A DNA stretch of 64,000 bases. Source: Bradyrhizobium sp. sBnM-33. GTDB lineage: Bacteria > Pseudomonadota > Alphaproteobacteria > Rhizobiales > Xanthobacteraceae. A program made the position numbers and the translations under genes. The notes below the pieces were generated by a model. That model had not been told where the DNA came from, did not search any database, and was given only the letters and a program-made list of their open reading frames with translations. The stretch lies in NCBI RefSeq assembly GCF_032917945.1, contig NZ_CP136624.1, positions 6,448,001-6,512,000 on the forward strand, in the 5' to 3' direction. Positions 9,722 through 18,338 of this stretch are shown piece after piece; within the stretch, counting starts at the first letter, position 1; every line of letters begins with the position of its first letter.

Positions 9722-9938
9722 TTGGATACCAGCGGTGCCGTTAGCCGGCGATTCGCTGCTGCTATCTACCCGAAGATCTGGAACGCGTCAGCCGCACGCA
9801 ACACCGTGCCATCCTCCCAGTGGCGTCCGATCAGCATCATCCCGACAGGGAGCCCTGCCGACATGCCTGCCGGAACTGAGGCGCCAGGATGGCCAGTGAC
9901 GTCGAACGGGCAAGTGTTGGAAATCGTTTCGAGTGCCC
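9722..9938. repeat. Direct repeat copy A (217 bp), left flank of the SPFH block
   Basis: This segment aligns without gaps to 15979-16195, about nine in ten bases identical by eye, in the same orientation and exactly 6257 bases apart. It carries the last ~57 codons of an amidase gene plus 44 bases after its stop. Similarity stops sharply on both sides. Confidence 0.85.
9766..9938 (-). pseudogene. Amidase 3' remnant (duplicate of the C terminus of the amidase at 16023-17678)
   Basis: The minus strand encodes the final ~57 residues of an amidase-signature protein (SNTCPFDVTGHPGASVPAG to AADAFQIFG, then TAG). It is nearly the same as the end of the intact amidase (AADAFQIIG). Everything upstream, including the catalytic Lys-Ser-Ser residues, is missing; the neighbouring sequence is unrelated. 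No start or ribosome site is present. It is a leftover of a duplication, not a functional gene. Confidence 0.85.
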
Positions 9939-9972
9939 CGGTGGGGATCAGGTGCTGTTCGCTGGACACAAT

Positions 9973-10944
9973 CTACCGCCCTCTCACTCGCAGGTTGACC
10001 GGAGCCTGTCCATCTTCCGTGTCCAGGATGTAGGCTTTCACTCTGGGCAGAGTCTTCTCCATGGCTTCAAGATAGAGACGGCTGCGCGTGAGCTCGGGGG
10101 CCTTCGCATACTCTCGCTGTAAGGCTTTGAGGCGGGTGGTCGTGCCTATGGCCTGCGCGATGCGCTGCTCACGCCGGCTCTGCGCTGCCTGGACCAATGT
10201 GTGCGCCTCCCCGCGAGCCTTAGGCAGAAGGTTGGCCGCATAAACCCGCGCCTCGTTGCGTGAACGCTCGCGATCGGCCATGGCGTCCGCCACGTCTTGA
10301 AAAGCCTGTGCCACCGCCGCGTCAAGCGTCACGGCCATGATGCTGGAAGCCGTGATCTGAACGCCGCTTCGGTAGCGATCAAGGAGCTCCTGAGTCCGCA
10401 TCTTCACCTTATCCTGGATGGCAAGCCGGCCTGTGGTCAAGACTTCATCAACTGACATGCCGGCCAAAACCTGGGTGAGCACACTTTCGGCAAGTCCGCC
10501 GATCAGCGCTCTTGTGTCCTCGACATGCAGCAGGAAGTCGGCAGGATCGCGTATCACGTATTGTAGCACGAGCGCGATGCTTAGGATGTTCGTGTCACCA
10601 GTCAGCAGCTCCATCCCAATCACGGTCTCCTGCTCCCCCTCGGGCAAAGCGAAGCCCACGCCGACTTTCGAGACACTTGTGGTCTTAAGTACATCGACCC
10701 GGTCGACGGGCCAGGGGAAACGCCAGTGCATGCCGGGGCCCAGGCGGGCATGGGGCGCGCCGAGGCGGCGCGCCAAGGCTTGCTCGTCCGTTGCGACGAG
10801 ATGGAAGCCCGTGGCGAAGTAGGCCGCGATCGCCAGGAGCAAGAAGACGACACCGCCCCGGAGCGCGTGAGCGCGCCAGCGCGGATGTCTGGGGGCGCTT
10901 CCCGCGCGGTCCTGCGGCACCACATCTTCGTGGTTGGCTGTCAT
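9973..10944 (-). CDS. SPFH-domain membrane protein, HflK-like
   Basis: A 323-residue stomatin/prohibitin/flotillin/HflKC family protein. One transmembrane segment lies at about 28-46, and the SPFH domain at about 47-220 opens with TDEQALARRLGAPHARLGPGMHW. An Ala/Glu/Arg-rich coiled-coil tail occupies about 215-300. HflK and HflC normally form a large ring around FtsH and modulate it; that role is family knowledge, not shown for this paralogue. ATG overlaps the upstream HflC-like stop by 4 bases, so the two are translationally coupled. It is the last gene of the SPFH run, 35 bases from direct repeat A. Confidence 0.88.
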   Translation of the reverse strand: MTANHEDVVPQDRAGSAPRHPRWRAHALRGGVVFLLLAIAAYFATGFHLVATDEQALARRLGAPHARLGPGMHWRFPWPVDRVDVLKTTSVSKVGVGFALPEGEQETVIGMELLTGDTNILSIALVLQYVIRDPADFLLHVEDTRALIGGLAESVLTQVLAGMSVDEVLTTGRLAIQDKVKMRTQELLDRYRSGVQITASSIMAVTLDAAVAQAFQDVADAMADRERSRNEARVYAANLLPKARGEAHTLVQAAQSRREQRIAQAIGTTTRLKALQREYAKAPELTRSRLYLEAMEKTLPRVKAYILDTEDGQAPVNLRVRGR

Positions 10945-11945
10945 GGCGATTCCCCGCGTGACGGTGGCTGCTGACCCTTGACACCAGTGCCCACGTTCTC
11001 GCCATTCCTGGGAGGAGCCTTGGGCGGCGGGTTAAGATCCCGCGCGACCGATCCGCTAGATTGCAGCATCTGCAGAAGTTCGGACTCGGCCGGCAGGAAC
11101 AGGGTCGTCTTGTCGTCGAGGATACGATCATAGGCCTCGAGCGTGCGGACGAGCTTGAAGAAGGGTAGATCGGCGCCAAACTCGCGCGCGTAGACACGCA
11201 TCGCCTCAGCCTCCCCCTCGCCGTCGAGTCGCCTTGCATGTTCGTTGGCCTCGGCGAGGATGCGTGCCTTCTGCCGATCAGCTTCGGCGATGATCCGCCT
11301 CGACTCGGCCTTCCCGTCGGAGCGCAATTGCATGGTGATGCGGGCCCGCTCCGCTTTCATCCGCTCGAAGACGCTCTGCCGGTTCTGCTGAGGCAGGGCG
11401 AGTTCACGCACACCGAGATCGATCACCTCGATACCGTAGGCGGGCGCAACAAGAGCCTGAACGCCGGCACGTACCTCCGCGACTATCGCCCCGAACTGGT
11501 CGTCCGAAGCATGCGGCGCGATGAGGGAGGCGAACCTATGGCGGCCGAGCACTGCACCGACTTCACCGACGATAGCCTCCGTAAGTCGCTGCTCGGCATC
11601 GCCGCGCGTGGCAAGCGTCGCGAGGAAGCGCGTCGGTTCGGCGATGCGCCAAGTAGCAAGCGTGGCAACGGACACGTTCTTCCTGTCCGCCGTGACGTAC
11701 TCAACGGGCAGAGTGCTCAAGTATAGGAGGCGCTTGTCGAACCGCTGCACACGCTCGAAGGGCAGTTTGAAGCCTAGGCCCGGCTCTTCAACGATTTGCA
11801 CGATCCGGCCGAAGCGCGTGACCATCCCGTGCTCAGTGATATCTAACGTGTAGAGGCTCGCGAGGGCCGACAGCACCAGCACCGCGATAGCGGCAGGCAT
11901 CAACACGCGGAGCGCTGCCCTCCGTCTGCCGCCCACGCGACTCAT
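10941..11945 (-). CDS. SPFH-domain membrane protein, HflC-like
   Basis: A 334-residue HflC-type SPFH protein. It has a basic N terminus, one membrane segment at about 13-33, an SPFH domain at about 34-215 (EHGMVTRFGRIVQIVEEPG), then the conserved helical region with RMKAERARITMQLRSDGKAE, which is typical of HflC. The Pro-rich C terminus is unstructured. ATG at 11945 follows GGAG by 7 bases; the longer in-frame extension reaches into the upstream gene and lacks a site. It is coupled to the HflK-like gene by a 4-base overlap and follows the CDF-SPFH fusion after 25 bases. Confidence 0.88.
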   Translation of the reverse strand: MSRVGGRRRAALRVLMPAAIAVLVLSALASLYTLDITEHGMVTRFGRIVQIVEEPGLGFKLPFERVQRFDKRLLYLSTLPVEYVTADRKNVSVATLATWRIAEPTRFLATLATRGDAEQRLTEAIVGEVGAVLGRHRFASLIAPHASDDQFGAIVAEVRAGVQALVAPAYGIEVIDLGVRELALPQQNRQSVFERMKAERARITMQLRSDGKAESRRIIAEADRQKARILAEANEHARRLDGEGEAEAMRVYAREFGADLPFFKLVRTLEAYDRILDDKTTLFLPAESELLQMLQSSGSVARDLNPPPKAPPRNGENVGTGVKGQQPPSRGESP

Positions 11946-11970
11946 CTGCCAACTCCAGGGTGAGCTGCCT

Positions 11971-13704
11971 TCATCGGTTGCCGCCCGCGCTAATCGGAGG
12001 CTCAAGGAGCCAAAGGTCGAAGTCCTTGATGGCACTCGCCTTCGGCCGGACAAGCTTGTGCACCTTCGGCAACACGTCCTCGATCGTCTCCAGCTGCAAG
12101 CGGAATGCGGCCAATTCGGGCGCTTGCCGAAACGCCTCGACCTGCAGGCTGAACGCTAGCGCCTCGCCGCGAGCACGGCGGACCTGTTCCTCCTGGACGG
12201 CGAGGGCACCCTCGACCGTCGCCGCGGCCTCCCCTTTGGCGTCGTTCACCTCCTCGGCGGCGAACCCCTTGGCGCGGTTGATGGTGCGCAGCTTGTCCTC
12301 CTGTGCACTAGCCACGTCCCGCTCGGCGTCGTGTGCCTCCTGGGGCGAATGCACGTAGACCAAGCGCACCGAGACGAGCGCGATGCCGGCGTTCAGACCG
12401 TCTAGGCGCGCCTGAACGAACTCATGCAGTCGCGCCTCGACCTCGGCTCTGGCGTTTGTTAGCAACGCATCGATTCGCTGAGTGGCAATAACGCTACGCA
12501 GCGCTGCTCGAGCAACGCTCCGGACGAGCGCCTCAGGCTCCGCCAGGTTTGTGACGTAGGCCACCGGATCCTTGACGCGGTACTGCACGGTTGACCGAAG
12601 ATCGACGAGGTTGGCATCACCGGTCAGGAGGAAGGACTCGCCCTCCAGCACCTCGCGCTGGAACCAGGAGCCCTTGGCTTTGATCGTCTCCGGCACTGGA
12701 TTCGAGGGCCCGCCCACTGTGAGCCGCTCGCGGGCGAGTGTGCGCGTCGTCAAGCTCTCGTCCGCCTGACTGCGGAAACCGAGCTCCGCACTCCGCGTGC
12801 GTTCGGTTTCGATGAGACGGTGCGTCTCGATTGGCCAGGGCAGGCGGTAATGTAGGCCTGGGCCGAGGTCGGCCGCGACGATGCGAGCAAACCGGAGGCG
12901 TAGGCCGATCTCCCCGGACTGGATCGTAAAGAAGCCGCTTGCGAGCCAGAGGAGAACCAGGCTTGCCAATGCCGCGCTCTTCACCCGGGTGTCAGTAACA
13001 AACACGCGGGTCGCGGCCGCAAACCTGTCGCGCAGCCGGACCCATGCCGGCGGCGCGTGCGTGTGCGGCACGTGCGTGTGGAGCGAGATTTCCCCGGTCC
13101 GGAGCTCACGCACCGCCTGTCGCAGGATTTGAGCGGATGACCACAGGAACAATCCCGCCATGATGGCGGCCACGATCAGGTCGGGCCACTTGGTCGCGGT
13201 TGCCCAAACGCCGAGCGCAGCGAGCATCACGGCGACGTTGCCGATCGCATCGTTACGCGAGCAAAGCCACACGGACCGCACGTTGGCGTCGCCATCCTTG
13301 TAGCGCACGAGGATGACGACGCTAGCCACGTTGGTAGCGAGAGCCAGGAAGCCGATGACGCCCATGATCTCGGCGCGGGGCACACCGAGCACAAGCACGT
13401 GATAAGCGGTCGTCCCAAACACCCACAAGCCCATCATCGTGAGGCTGACGCCTTTTACAAAGGCCGCACGCGCCCGGACCCGAACGGATGCACCGATGAC
13501 CGCGAGGCTGATACCGTAGGTCGCCGCGTCGCCCAGAAAGTCGAGAGCATCGGCCTGCAGCGCTTGCGAGCCGGCGAGTGCGCCGGCTCCCATTTCCACC
13601 AGGAACATCGCGGCGTTGATCGCAATGACGATCCAAAGCCGCCGCTTGTAATCAGCCGACAAGCCTTCGAAGGTGGCGCCTTCTCCGCAACAGGCTACGC
13701 CCAT
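11971..13704 (-). CDS. Fusion of a cation diffusion facilitator-like transporter with an HflK-like SPFH protein
   Basis: 577 residues. The N-terminal part (about 20-205) is a six-helix CDF-like membrane domain. Its helix-2 pair Asp55/Asp59 (ADALDFLGDA) matches the DxxxD metal site of YiiP, while helix 5 has Asp152/Asn156 (SRNDAIGN) in place of the usual HxxxD. A histidine cluster (HTHVPHTHAPP, about 209-219) links it to a further membrane segment (about 243-262) and a full SPFH/HflK region (262-577). The usual CDF cytoplasmic C-terminal domain is absent; the SPFH part takes its place. Start ATG 13704 was chosen at the first family-like sequence, where an AGGG-containing leader precedes it. 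One continuous frame, so a real fusion. Metal transport is inferred. Confidence 0.85.
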   Translation of the reverse strand: MGVACCGEGATFEGLSADYKRRLWIVIAINAAMFLVEMGAGALAGSQALQADALDFLGDAATYGISLAVIGASVRVRARAAFVKGVSLTMMGLWVFGTTAYHVLVLGVPRAEIMGVIGFLALATNVASVVILVRYKDGDANVRSVWLCSRNDAIGNVAVMLAALGVWATATKWPDLIVAAIMAGLFLWSSAQILRQAVRELRTGEISLHTHVPHTHAPPAWVRLRDRFAAATRVFVTDTRVKSAALASLVLLWLASGFFTIQSGEIGLRLRFARIVAADLGPGLHYRLPWPIETHRLIETERTRSAELGFRSQADESLTTRTLARERLTVGGPSNPVPETIKAKGSWFQREVLEGESFLLTGDANLVDLRSTVQYRVKDPVAYVTNLAEPEALVRSVARAALRSVIATQRIDALLTNARAEVEARLHEFVQARLDGLNAGIALVSVRLVYVHSPQEAHDAERDVASAQEDKLRTINRAKGFAAEEVNDAKGEAAATVEGALAVQEEQVRRARGEALAFSLQVEAFRQAPELAAFRLQLETIEDVLPKVHKLVRPKASAIKDFDLWLLEPPISAGGNR

Positions 13705-13747
13705 GTTCAGAGCCCTACTCTTCCTGAAGTCTCCATTCAGTGCAACC

Positions 13748-14782
13748 TCACCGCGGCAGGTAGCGCTTGTCGAGTTGACAAGCCACGGAGTAATTTGGAT
13801 CGACAACGTTGGCGATCTCGAGCTGCGCTGCTTGGCCCAGAAGCTGAACCGCCTCGATCTTGTCGTAGCCGTGATCCTGCACCAGCCAATTGACGAGATC
13901 GACGCAGGCGATCCGCAGCGCATCGATCAACGGCCGCGTGCTGCCGATCGACATGATCATTCTGTCGTTCTCGAGCCGGGGCCAGTTGATCTTTTTTCCC
14001 TTGATGAGATTCACCGTGAAGGTGACGTCAAACGACGTCTCGACAGCGGCGCCGTCCACCTCGCCGTCACCCTGTGCGGCGTGCCCGTCGCCCAGCATGA
14101 AGAGCGCACCCGGCTCGAAAACCGGGAAGGACATCGTCACACCCTCAACGACCTCATTGAAGTCCATGTTCGCGCCATGAGGGCCGGGTATCAGCGAGCT
14201 GATGCATTCCTTGCCAGGAGGTGCGGTGCCGATTGTCCCGAAGAATGGCCGCAACGGGACCTCGACTTTGCCGATCTTGCTGTTGGGTAGGTCGAGCACA
14301 CCGACCATTCTCGATCTGTCGAACCGCCAGATAAAGAGCCGGTCCGGCACCGGATCGGTTACCATCGCGGTCTTGTATTCGGGCGCCAATGCTCCGAAGT
14401 AGGGGATCGAAGCTCCCCAGCCCCAGTCTCTGTTGAGGCCGATCCTGTCGATACGCACGACGAGTGTATCGCCGGGCTCGGCGCCCTCGATGAAGAATGG
14501 CCCGGTCTGTGGGTTGACTCTAGTAAGGTCGAGTCTCGGAAACACCGTCTTGTCGCTCGGCTGGAAGACGTCGTTCGCCGCGTCCTTGGTCCTTGTAATC
14601 ACCGTGTCGCCTGGCTTGATGCGGATCGCCGGCGGATGCGCATGGCAATAGGTGAAGTAAACAGTGTCTCCCGGGTCATAGCGGACTTCCGCGGCCGAGG
14701 CAGGTGCGACCCCAATAACTATGAGTGCCGAAGATAGAGCCACGATTGCCGCTCGCGCCGACTGCTCGTTCATTCGAATCAT
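13748..14782 (-). CDS. Exported acetamidase/formamidase (FmdA/AmdA family)
   Basis: 344 residues with a Sec signal peptide (about 1-30, cut near APASAAE). The rest matches the acetamidase/formamidase fold: YFTYCHAHPPAI, PQTGPFFIEGAEPGDTL, a central GPHGANMDFNEV and GDGHAAQGDGEV. The family hydrolyses short-chain amides to ammonia and an acid. Most relatives are cytoplasmic, so export is unusual. AGGAGG lies 7 bases before ATG at 14782. It sits between two SPFH genes with short gaps (35 and 43 bases), so it probably belongs to the same transcript. Confidence 0.87.
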   Translation of the reverse strand: MIRMNEQSARAAIVALSSALIVIGVAPASAAEVRYDPGDTVYFTYCHAHPPAIRIKPGDTVITRTKDAANDVFQPSDKTVFPRLDLTRVNPQTGPFFIEGAEPGDTLVVRIDRIGLNRDWGWGASIPYFGALAPEYKTAMVTDPVPDRLFIWRFDRSRMVGVLDLPNSKIGKVEVPLRPFFGTIGTAPPGKECISSLIPGPHGANMDFNEVVEGVTMSFPVFEPGALFMLGDGHAAQGDGEVDGAAVETSFDVTFTVNLIKGKKINWPRLENDRMIMSIGSTRPLIDALRIACVDLVNWLVQDHGYDKIEAVQLLGQAAQLEIANVVDPNYSVACQLDKRYLPR

Positions 14783-14817
14783 AGGAATTCCTCCTGTGTT
14801 GGCAGCGTAGATTGTTG

Positions 14818-15795
14818 CTATGGAGGCGGCGTAAGACTTCCGCTGGTCATCTCATGGGTGTTTCCTTTCGCACTGTCGGGCAAGCTTGCCGGCGGCTTGG
14901 CGCGCTCATAGAAGCCGCTGTCGTACAGCAGGCCGAAGAGATCGGAGCTCGCCGGCAACACCATCGTCGTGCCCTCCTTGACGAATTTGCGCGATGCGTC
15001 GAGCGTCCGCCGTAGCGCGTAGAACTGCGGTGCCTCGCGGAGCGAGTCGGCGTAGATGCGGGCGGCCTCCGCTTCGCCAGCGCCGCGGTGCCGCTGGGCG
15101 ACCTTGAAGGCCTCGGCCAGAATGCTCGTCTTCTCGCCCTGAGCCGCGGAACGGATCTTGAGGCCTTCCTCCTCGCCCTCAGAGCGGTAGCGCATGCTGA
15201 TCGCGGCGCGCTCGGAGCGCATGCGAGCGTAGACCGTGAGCCGGTTGCGCTTAGGGAAGTCAAAGCGCAACAGCTGCACGTCAAGGACTTCGATGCCGTA
15301 GTCGCGAAGCGCAACATTCCGGCACTTCGCGGCGACCTCGGCGAGCAGGGCCTCTGCTCGATAGCCTTCGGCCGAGACAAAGGCAGCGAGCGGACTTTGG
15401 CCGATGGCGGCGCCAAGCTCCGCAGAGAGGATGTCGCCCAAGCGCGATTCCGCACCCGCCTTGTTGAGAACCGTCTCAAAGAAACGTTTCGGCTCGGCTA
15501 TGCGCCACATGACGGCGCCCGCCGCCGTCACGGCAGTCTTCTCAAGCGTCAGGAATTCACTCAATGGGGGCTGGTAAACAAAAAGCCGGCCGTCGAACTT
15601 GGTCACGCTTTCGTAAGGCAGCTTCACGCCGAGACCCGGCGTGGTGACTACCTGCACCGGCCTGCCGAACGACGTGACGACAGCCCGCTCCCCATCGCCA
15701 ACGGCGAAAAGACATAACGTAGTCGCCACGACAGCGCCAAGCACTCCCGCGGCGCCCAGAATAGCTTGCCTAGGCTTCGAGCTTGAGCTGGCCAT
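14818..15795 (-). CDS. SPFH-domain membrane protein, HflC-like (second copy)
   Basis: 325 residues. It has a membrane segment at about 11-31, then an SPFH domain starting GERAVVTSFGRPVQVVTTPG and the HflC-like stretch RMRSERAAISMRYRSEGEEE. It diverges clearly from the HflC-like protein at 10941-11945, so the two are paralogues rather than a recent duplication. The C terminus is Pro/Ser-rich. It is the first SPFH gene of the leftward run and is followed after 35 bases by the acetamidase/formamidase gene. The ribosome site is weak (AGG about 10 bases upstream). Confidence 0.87.
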   Translation of the reverse strand: MASSSSKPRQAILGAAGVLGAVVATTLCLFAVGDGERAVVTSFGRPVQVVTTPGLGVKLPYESVTKFDGRLFVYQPPLSEFLTLEKTAVTAAGAVMWRIAEPKRFFETVLNKAGAESRLGDILSAELGAAIGQSPLAAFVSAEGYRAEALLAEVAAKCRNVALRDYGIEVLDVQLLRFDFPKRNRLTVYARMRSERAAISMRYRSEGEEEGLKIRSAAQGEKTSILAEAFKVAQRHRGAGEAEAARIYADSLREAPQFYALRRTLDASRKFVKEGTTMVLPASSDLFGLLYDSGFYERAKPPASLPDSAKGNTHEMTSGSLTPPP

Positions 15796-15889
15796 TGCTC
15801 ATTTGCCTAACGAGCTGGGCTTTTCTCATTCTGTAGGGCGTGCTTGGGGTGGTCAAGGCATTTGTCTCTCCGGTGAGCTGTTTCGTCTA

Positions 15890-15967
15890 CGCTTCCGTAC
15901 GCAGTCCCGCCGTTGGCGCGGGTCGGGGCCGTCGGCTCCGGCGAGCACCTCGAGAAGCTGGGCGGCA
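15890..15967 (-). pseudogene. Internal amidase fragment
   Basis: The minus strand reads AEDAAQLLEVLAGADG and then DPRQ, matching AGDAARLLEVLAGADG near residue 290 of the intact amidase just upstream. The frame then breaks. DNA similarity to 16715-16815 extends over roughly 90 bases. It lies downstream of the amidase 3' end, so it must come from another amidase copy that has been mostly lost. Confidence 0.7.
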
Positions 15968-15978
15968 TCTTCCGCACC

Positions 15979-16195
15979 TTGGACGCCGGCGGTGCCGTTA
16001 GCCGGCAATTTGTTGCTTCCGTCTACCCGATGATCTGGAACGCGTCAGCCGCACGCAACACCGTGCCGTCCTCCCAGTGACGTCCGATCAGCATCATGCC
16101 AACGGGAAGCCCTGCCGACATGCCTGCCGGAACCGAGGCGGCGGGATGGCCAGTGACGTCGAACGGGCAAGTGTTGGAAATCATCTCGAGTGCCC
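15979..16195. repeat. Direct repeat copy B (217 bp), right flank of the SPFH block
   Basis: Same length and orientation as copy A at 9722-9938, offset 6257 bases. It covers the 3' end of the intact amidase gene and 44 bases past its stop. The SPFH/CDF/acetamidase block lies exactly between the two copies. Confidence 0.85.
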
Positions 16196-17678
16196 GCGCA
16201 ACGTACTCCTCGCGGCTCGCGTCCGGGGCCGGGATTAGCGTGGCCTTCAAAGGTAAGGTCGGCATGAGCAGGAGATCGACGCCTTTGAGTGCCTCATCGT
16301 AGGCGGCGCGCAGCACACGCGCGAGGTTTTGGGCCTTCGCGTAGTAGCGGCCCTGATAATTGTCCTGCATGTACTGGCCGAGCAGGACTACCAGCTTGAC
16401 GGTCTCCGAAAGGTCGTTGGCACGCGCTCGCCGGCTCCGGCCGTAGAAGTCCAGGAGCGAAGTCGTGTAGTGTCCTTTCCAGTTGGTTCCCATGCTGTTG
16501 CCCGCGACCATCAGCGCTGTGGCGCCCTCTACGGCGATAGCGTTCCAGATATGGATGCCGTCGCGGTGGAGAGGGATCGATACCTCGTTCACAGTTGCTC
16601 CCGCTCGCGTCAGGCGCTGTGCCGCCTCGCGCACCATGGCATCGACATCGGGCTCGGAATTGGGCCAGCCAAATCCTTCCTTGACGATCCCGATCTTTAG
16701 GCCGCGGGTGTCTCCTGTGAGCTGCTTTGTATACGCTTCCGTACGCAGTCCCGCGGGTTGGCGTGGGTCGAGGCCATCGGCCCCGGCGAGCACCTCGAGA
16801 AGCCGGGCAGCATCGCCGGCGGTACGGGCAATGGGCCCGGTATGATCAAGTGTTAGTTCGATCGGGAAGACACCTGTGTACGGCACAAGGCCGTGGGTGG
16901 GCTTGTGGCCAACCGCTCCGCAGAAAGAGCTGGGAATTCGGATCGACCCTCCCTGGTCGCCCCCGATGGCCATGTCGCATTCGCCGGCGACGACGAGCGC
17001 CGCGCTGCCGCTGGAGGAGCCTCCGGCAGATCGCTTCGGATCGTGCGGATTGAGTACGGGCCCAGTGTCGGAGGTATGGCTACCGCCCGAGAAGCAAAGA
17101 TGCTCGCATACGGCCTTGCCGACGATCTCCCCACCGGCATCGAGGATGCGGGTAACAATGGTCGCGTCCACGTCAGGGACGTAGCCCTCCAGCACATTGG
17201 AACCGTTCATCATCGGAATGCCGGCGACGCACACATTGTCCTTGATGGCGATTTTCTTGCCCGCAAGAGGACCCGACGTTGCGCCTTTGATCGAGCACTT
17301 CCAGTACCAGGCATTCAGCCGATTGTCCGAGGCGGCTGGACGGAATCCCGCGTCCCGCGGGTACTTCACCGCCAATGTGGGCTCCGCAAACTGGTCCAAG
17401 CGACGGTACGACGCCAGCACGCCGTCCATGAGGTTGCGGAACGACGTCAGATCGTCGCGGCTAAGAGCCAAGTTGTAGGATTTGGCGATGCGCTCCAATT
17501 CAGGCAGCGGTGGCTTGCGCAGAATCCGCGGCGCCGTCGCCGCTGAGGGTGGCGCTTGCATGCCGGCCTCGGCGGCCGCACGAACGGGCGTTGTCGCCCC
17601 GGCAACGACGGTTGCTGCTACGCCGGCCGCGCCAGCATGAAGCACGTGACGACGCGAATAGTTTGGCGACGCTCTCAT
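16023..17678 (-). CDS. Tat-exported amidase (amidase signature family)
   Basis: 551 residues. A twin-arginine signal (YSRRHVLHAG at about 8-17) predicts folded export. The amidase-signature catalytic triad is visible: Lys146 in AIKDN, the cis-serine in SAGGSSSGSA (about 222) and the nucleophile Ser245 in DQGGSIRIP. Length is normal for this family, which cleaves diverse amides. ATG 17678 follows GGAGG by 7 bases; an upstream in-frame start at 17699 overlaps that site. Remnants of additional copies occur at 9766-9938 and 15890-15967. It precedes the SPFH run after a 227-base gap, so it may share regulation with the second amidohydrolytic enzyme there. Confidence 0.9.
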   Translation of the reverse strand: MRASPNYSRRHVLHAGAAGVAATVVAGATTPVRAAAEAGMQAPPSAATAPRILRKPPLPELERIAKSYNLALSRDDLTSFRNLMDGVLASYRRLDQFAEPTLAVKYPRDAGFRPAASDNRLNAWYWKCSIKGATSGPLAGKKIAIKDNVCVAGIPMMNGSNVLEGYVPDVDATIVTRILDAGGEIVGKAVCEHLCFSGGSHTSDTGPVLNPHDPKRSAGGSSSGSAALVVAGECDMAIGGDQGGSIRIPSSFCGAVGHKPTHGLVPYTGVFPIELTLDHTGPIARTAGDAARLLEVLAGADGLDPRQPAGLRTEAYTKQLTGDTRGLKIGIVKEGFGWPNSEPDVDAMVREAAQRLTRAGATVNEVSIPLHRDGIHIWNAIAVEGATALMVAGNSMGTNWKGHYTTSLLDFYGRSRRARANDLSETVKLVVLLGQYMQDNYQGRYYAKAQNLARVLRAAYDEALKGVDLLLMPTLPLKATLIPAPDASREEYVARALEMISNTCPFDVTGHPAASVPAGMSAGLPVGMMLIGRHWEDGTVLRAADAFQIIG

Positions 17679-18338
17679 GGCATATCCTCCCTCGACCAAT
17701 GGGTTAAGTTCTCAATCCACCGCTCGCCCTAAGTGTCGGGGACCGTCTGGTGGTCGGTGGCCGCGACGGTCACCAAGCGGCGGCCGCCGACACCGCGGCC
17801 GGCGTGCCAAGCTGTAACATCACAATGAGCCTTGCATCCGGACAGGGCTGAGGCGCAGCAGCCGCATGAGGTTGGGACGTGAGGCCTGGCCGAGCGGATC
17901 GTGACGGCAATTAAGGCCTGTACTGGATGCCTCCGGCATCCTCGGGGAGACTGCGGAGCGACGCGCCGTCCAGCAGCAGATTATCGCGCAGCCACCGACG
18001 ATTTCAAGAGCTTGCATCTTTCACGTCCGCGCTCGGCAGCCACGTCGCGGAGCACTTCCACCTTCGCGACACACGCACAGTCAAGCCACACGCGGGATGT
18101 CTTTCCGTGGCAAGCTTGAAAACTGCCGGAGACTTGCTTCAAAGTTCAGTCTTCGCGATTTCACTGCACCCGGTATTTGCTCATGTAGTGTTTGCGCAGG
18201 ATTTTGCGGGCCTGCTCAGCAAGGCGCCTGTTAGCGCTAGCCTGCGGCTTGTCGTGGCGTTCCGGCGGCTTCGGCCGATGCTGATGAGGGCGCTGTTTGG
18301 TCGAATGTTGCCTTCGGGTCAAAGCGGCAGGCCTTTGT
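17679..18338. other. Intergenic, no gene recognised
   Basis: This 660-base stretch holds only short overlapping frames without ribosome sites. One minus-strand frame ending at 18161 gives a basic tail (SANRRLAEQARKILRKHYM) but overlaps the SAM hydrolase-family gene and has no recognisable start. Promoters for the leftward amidase/SPFH genes should lie near its left end. Confidence 0.35.
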
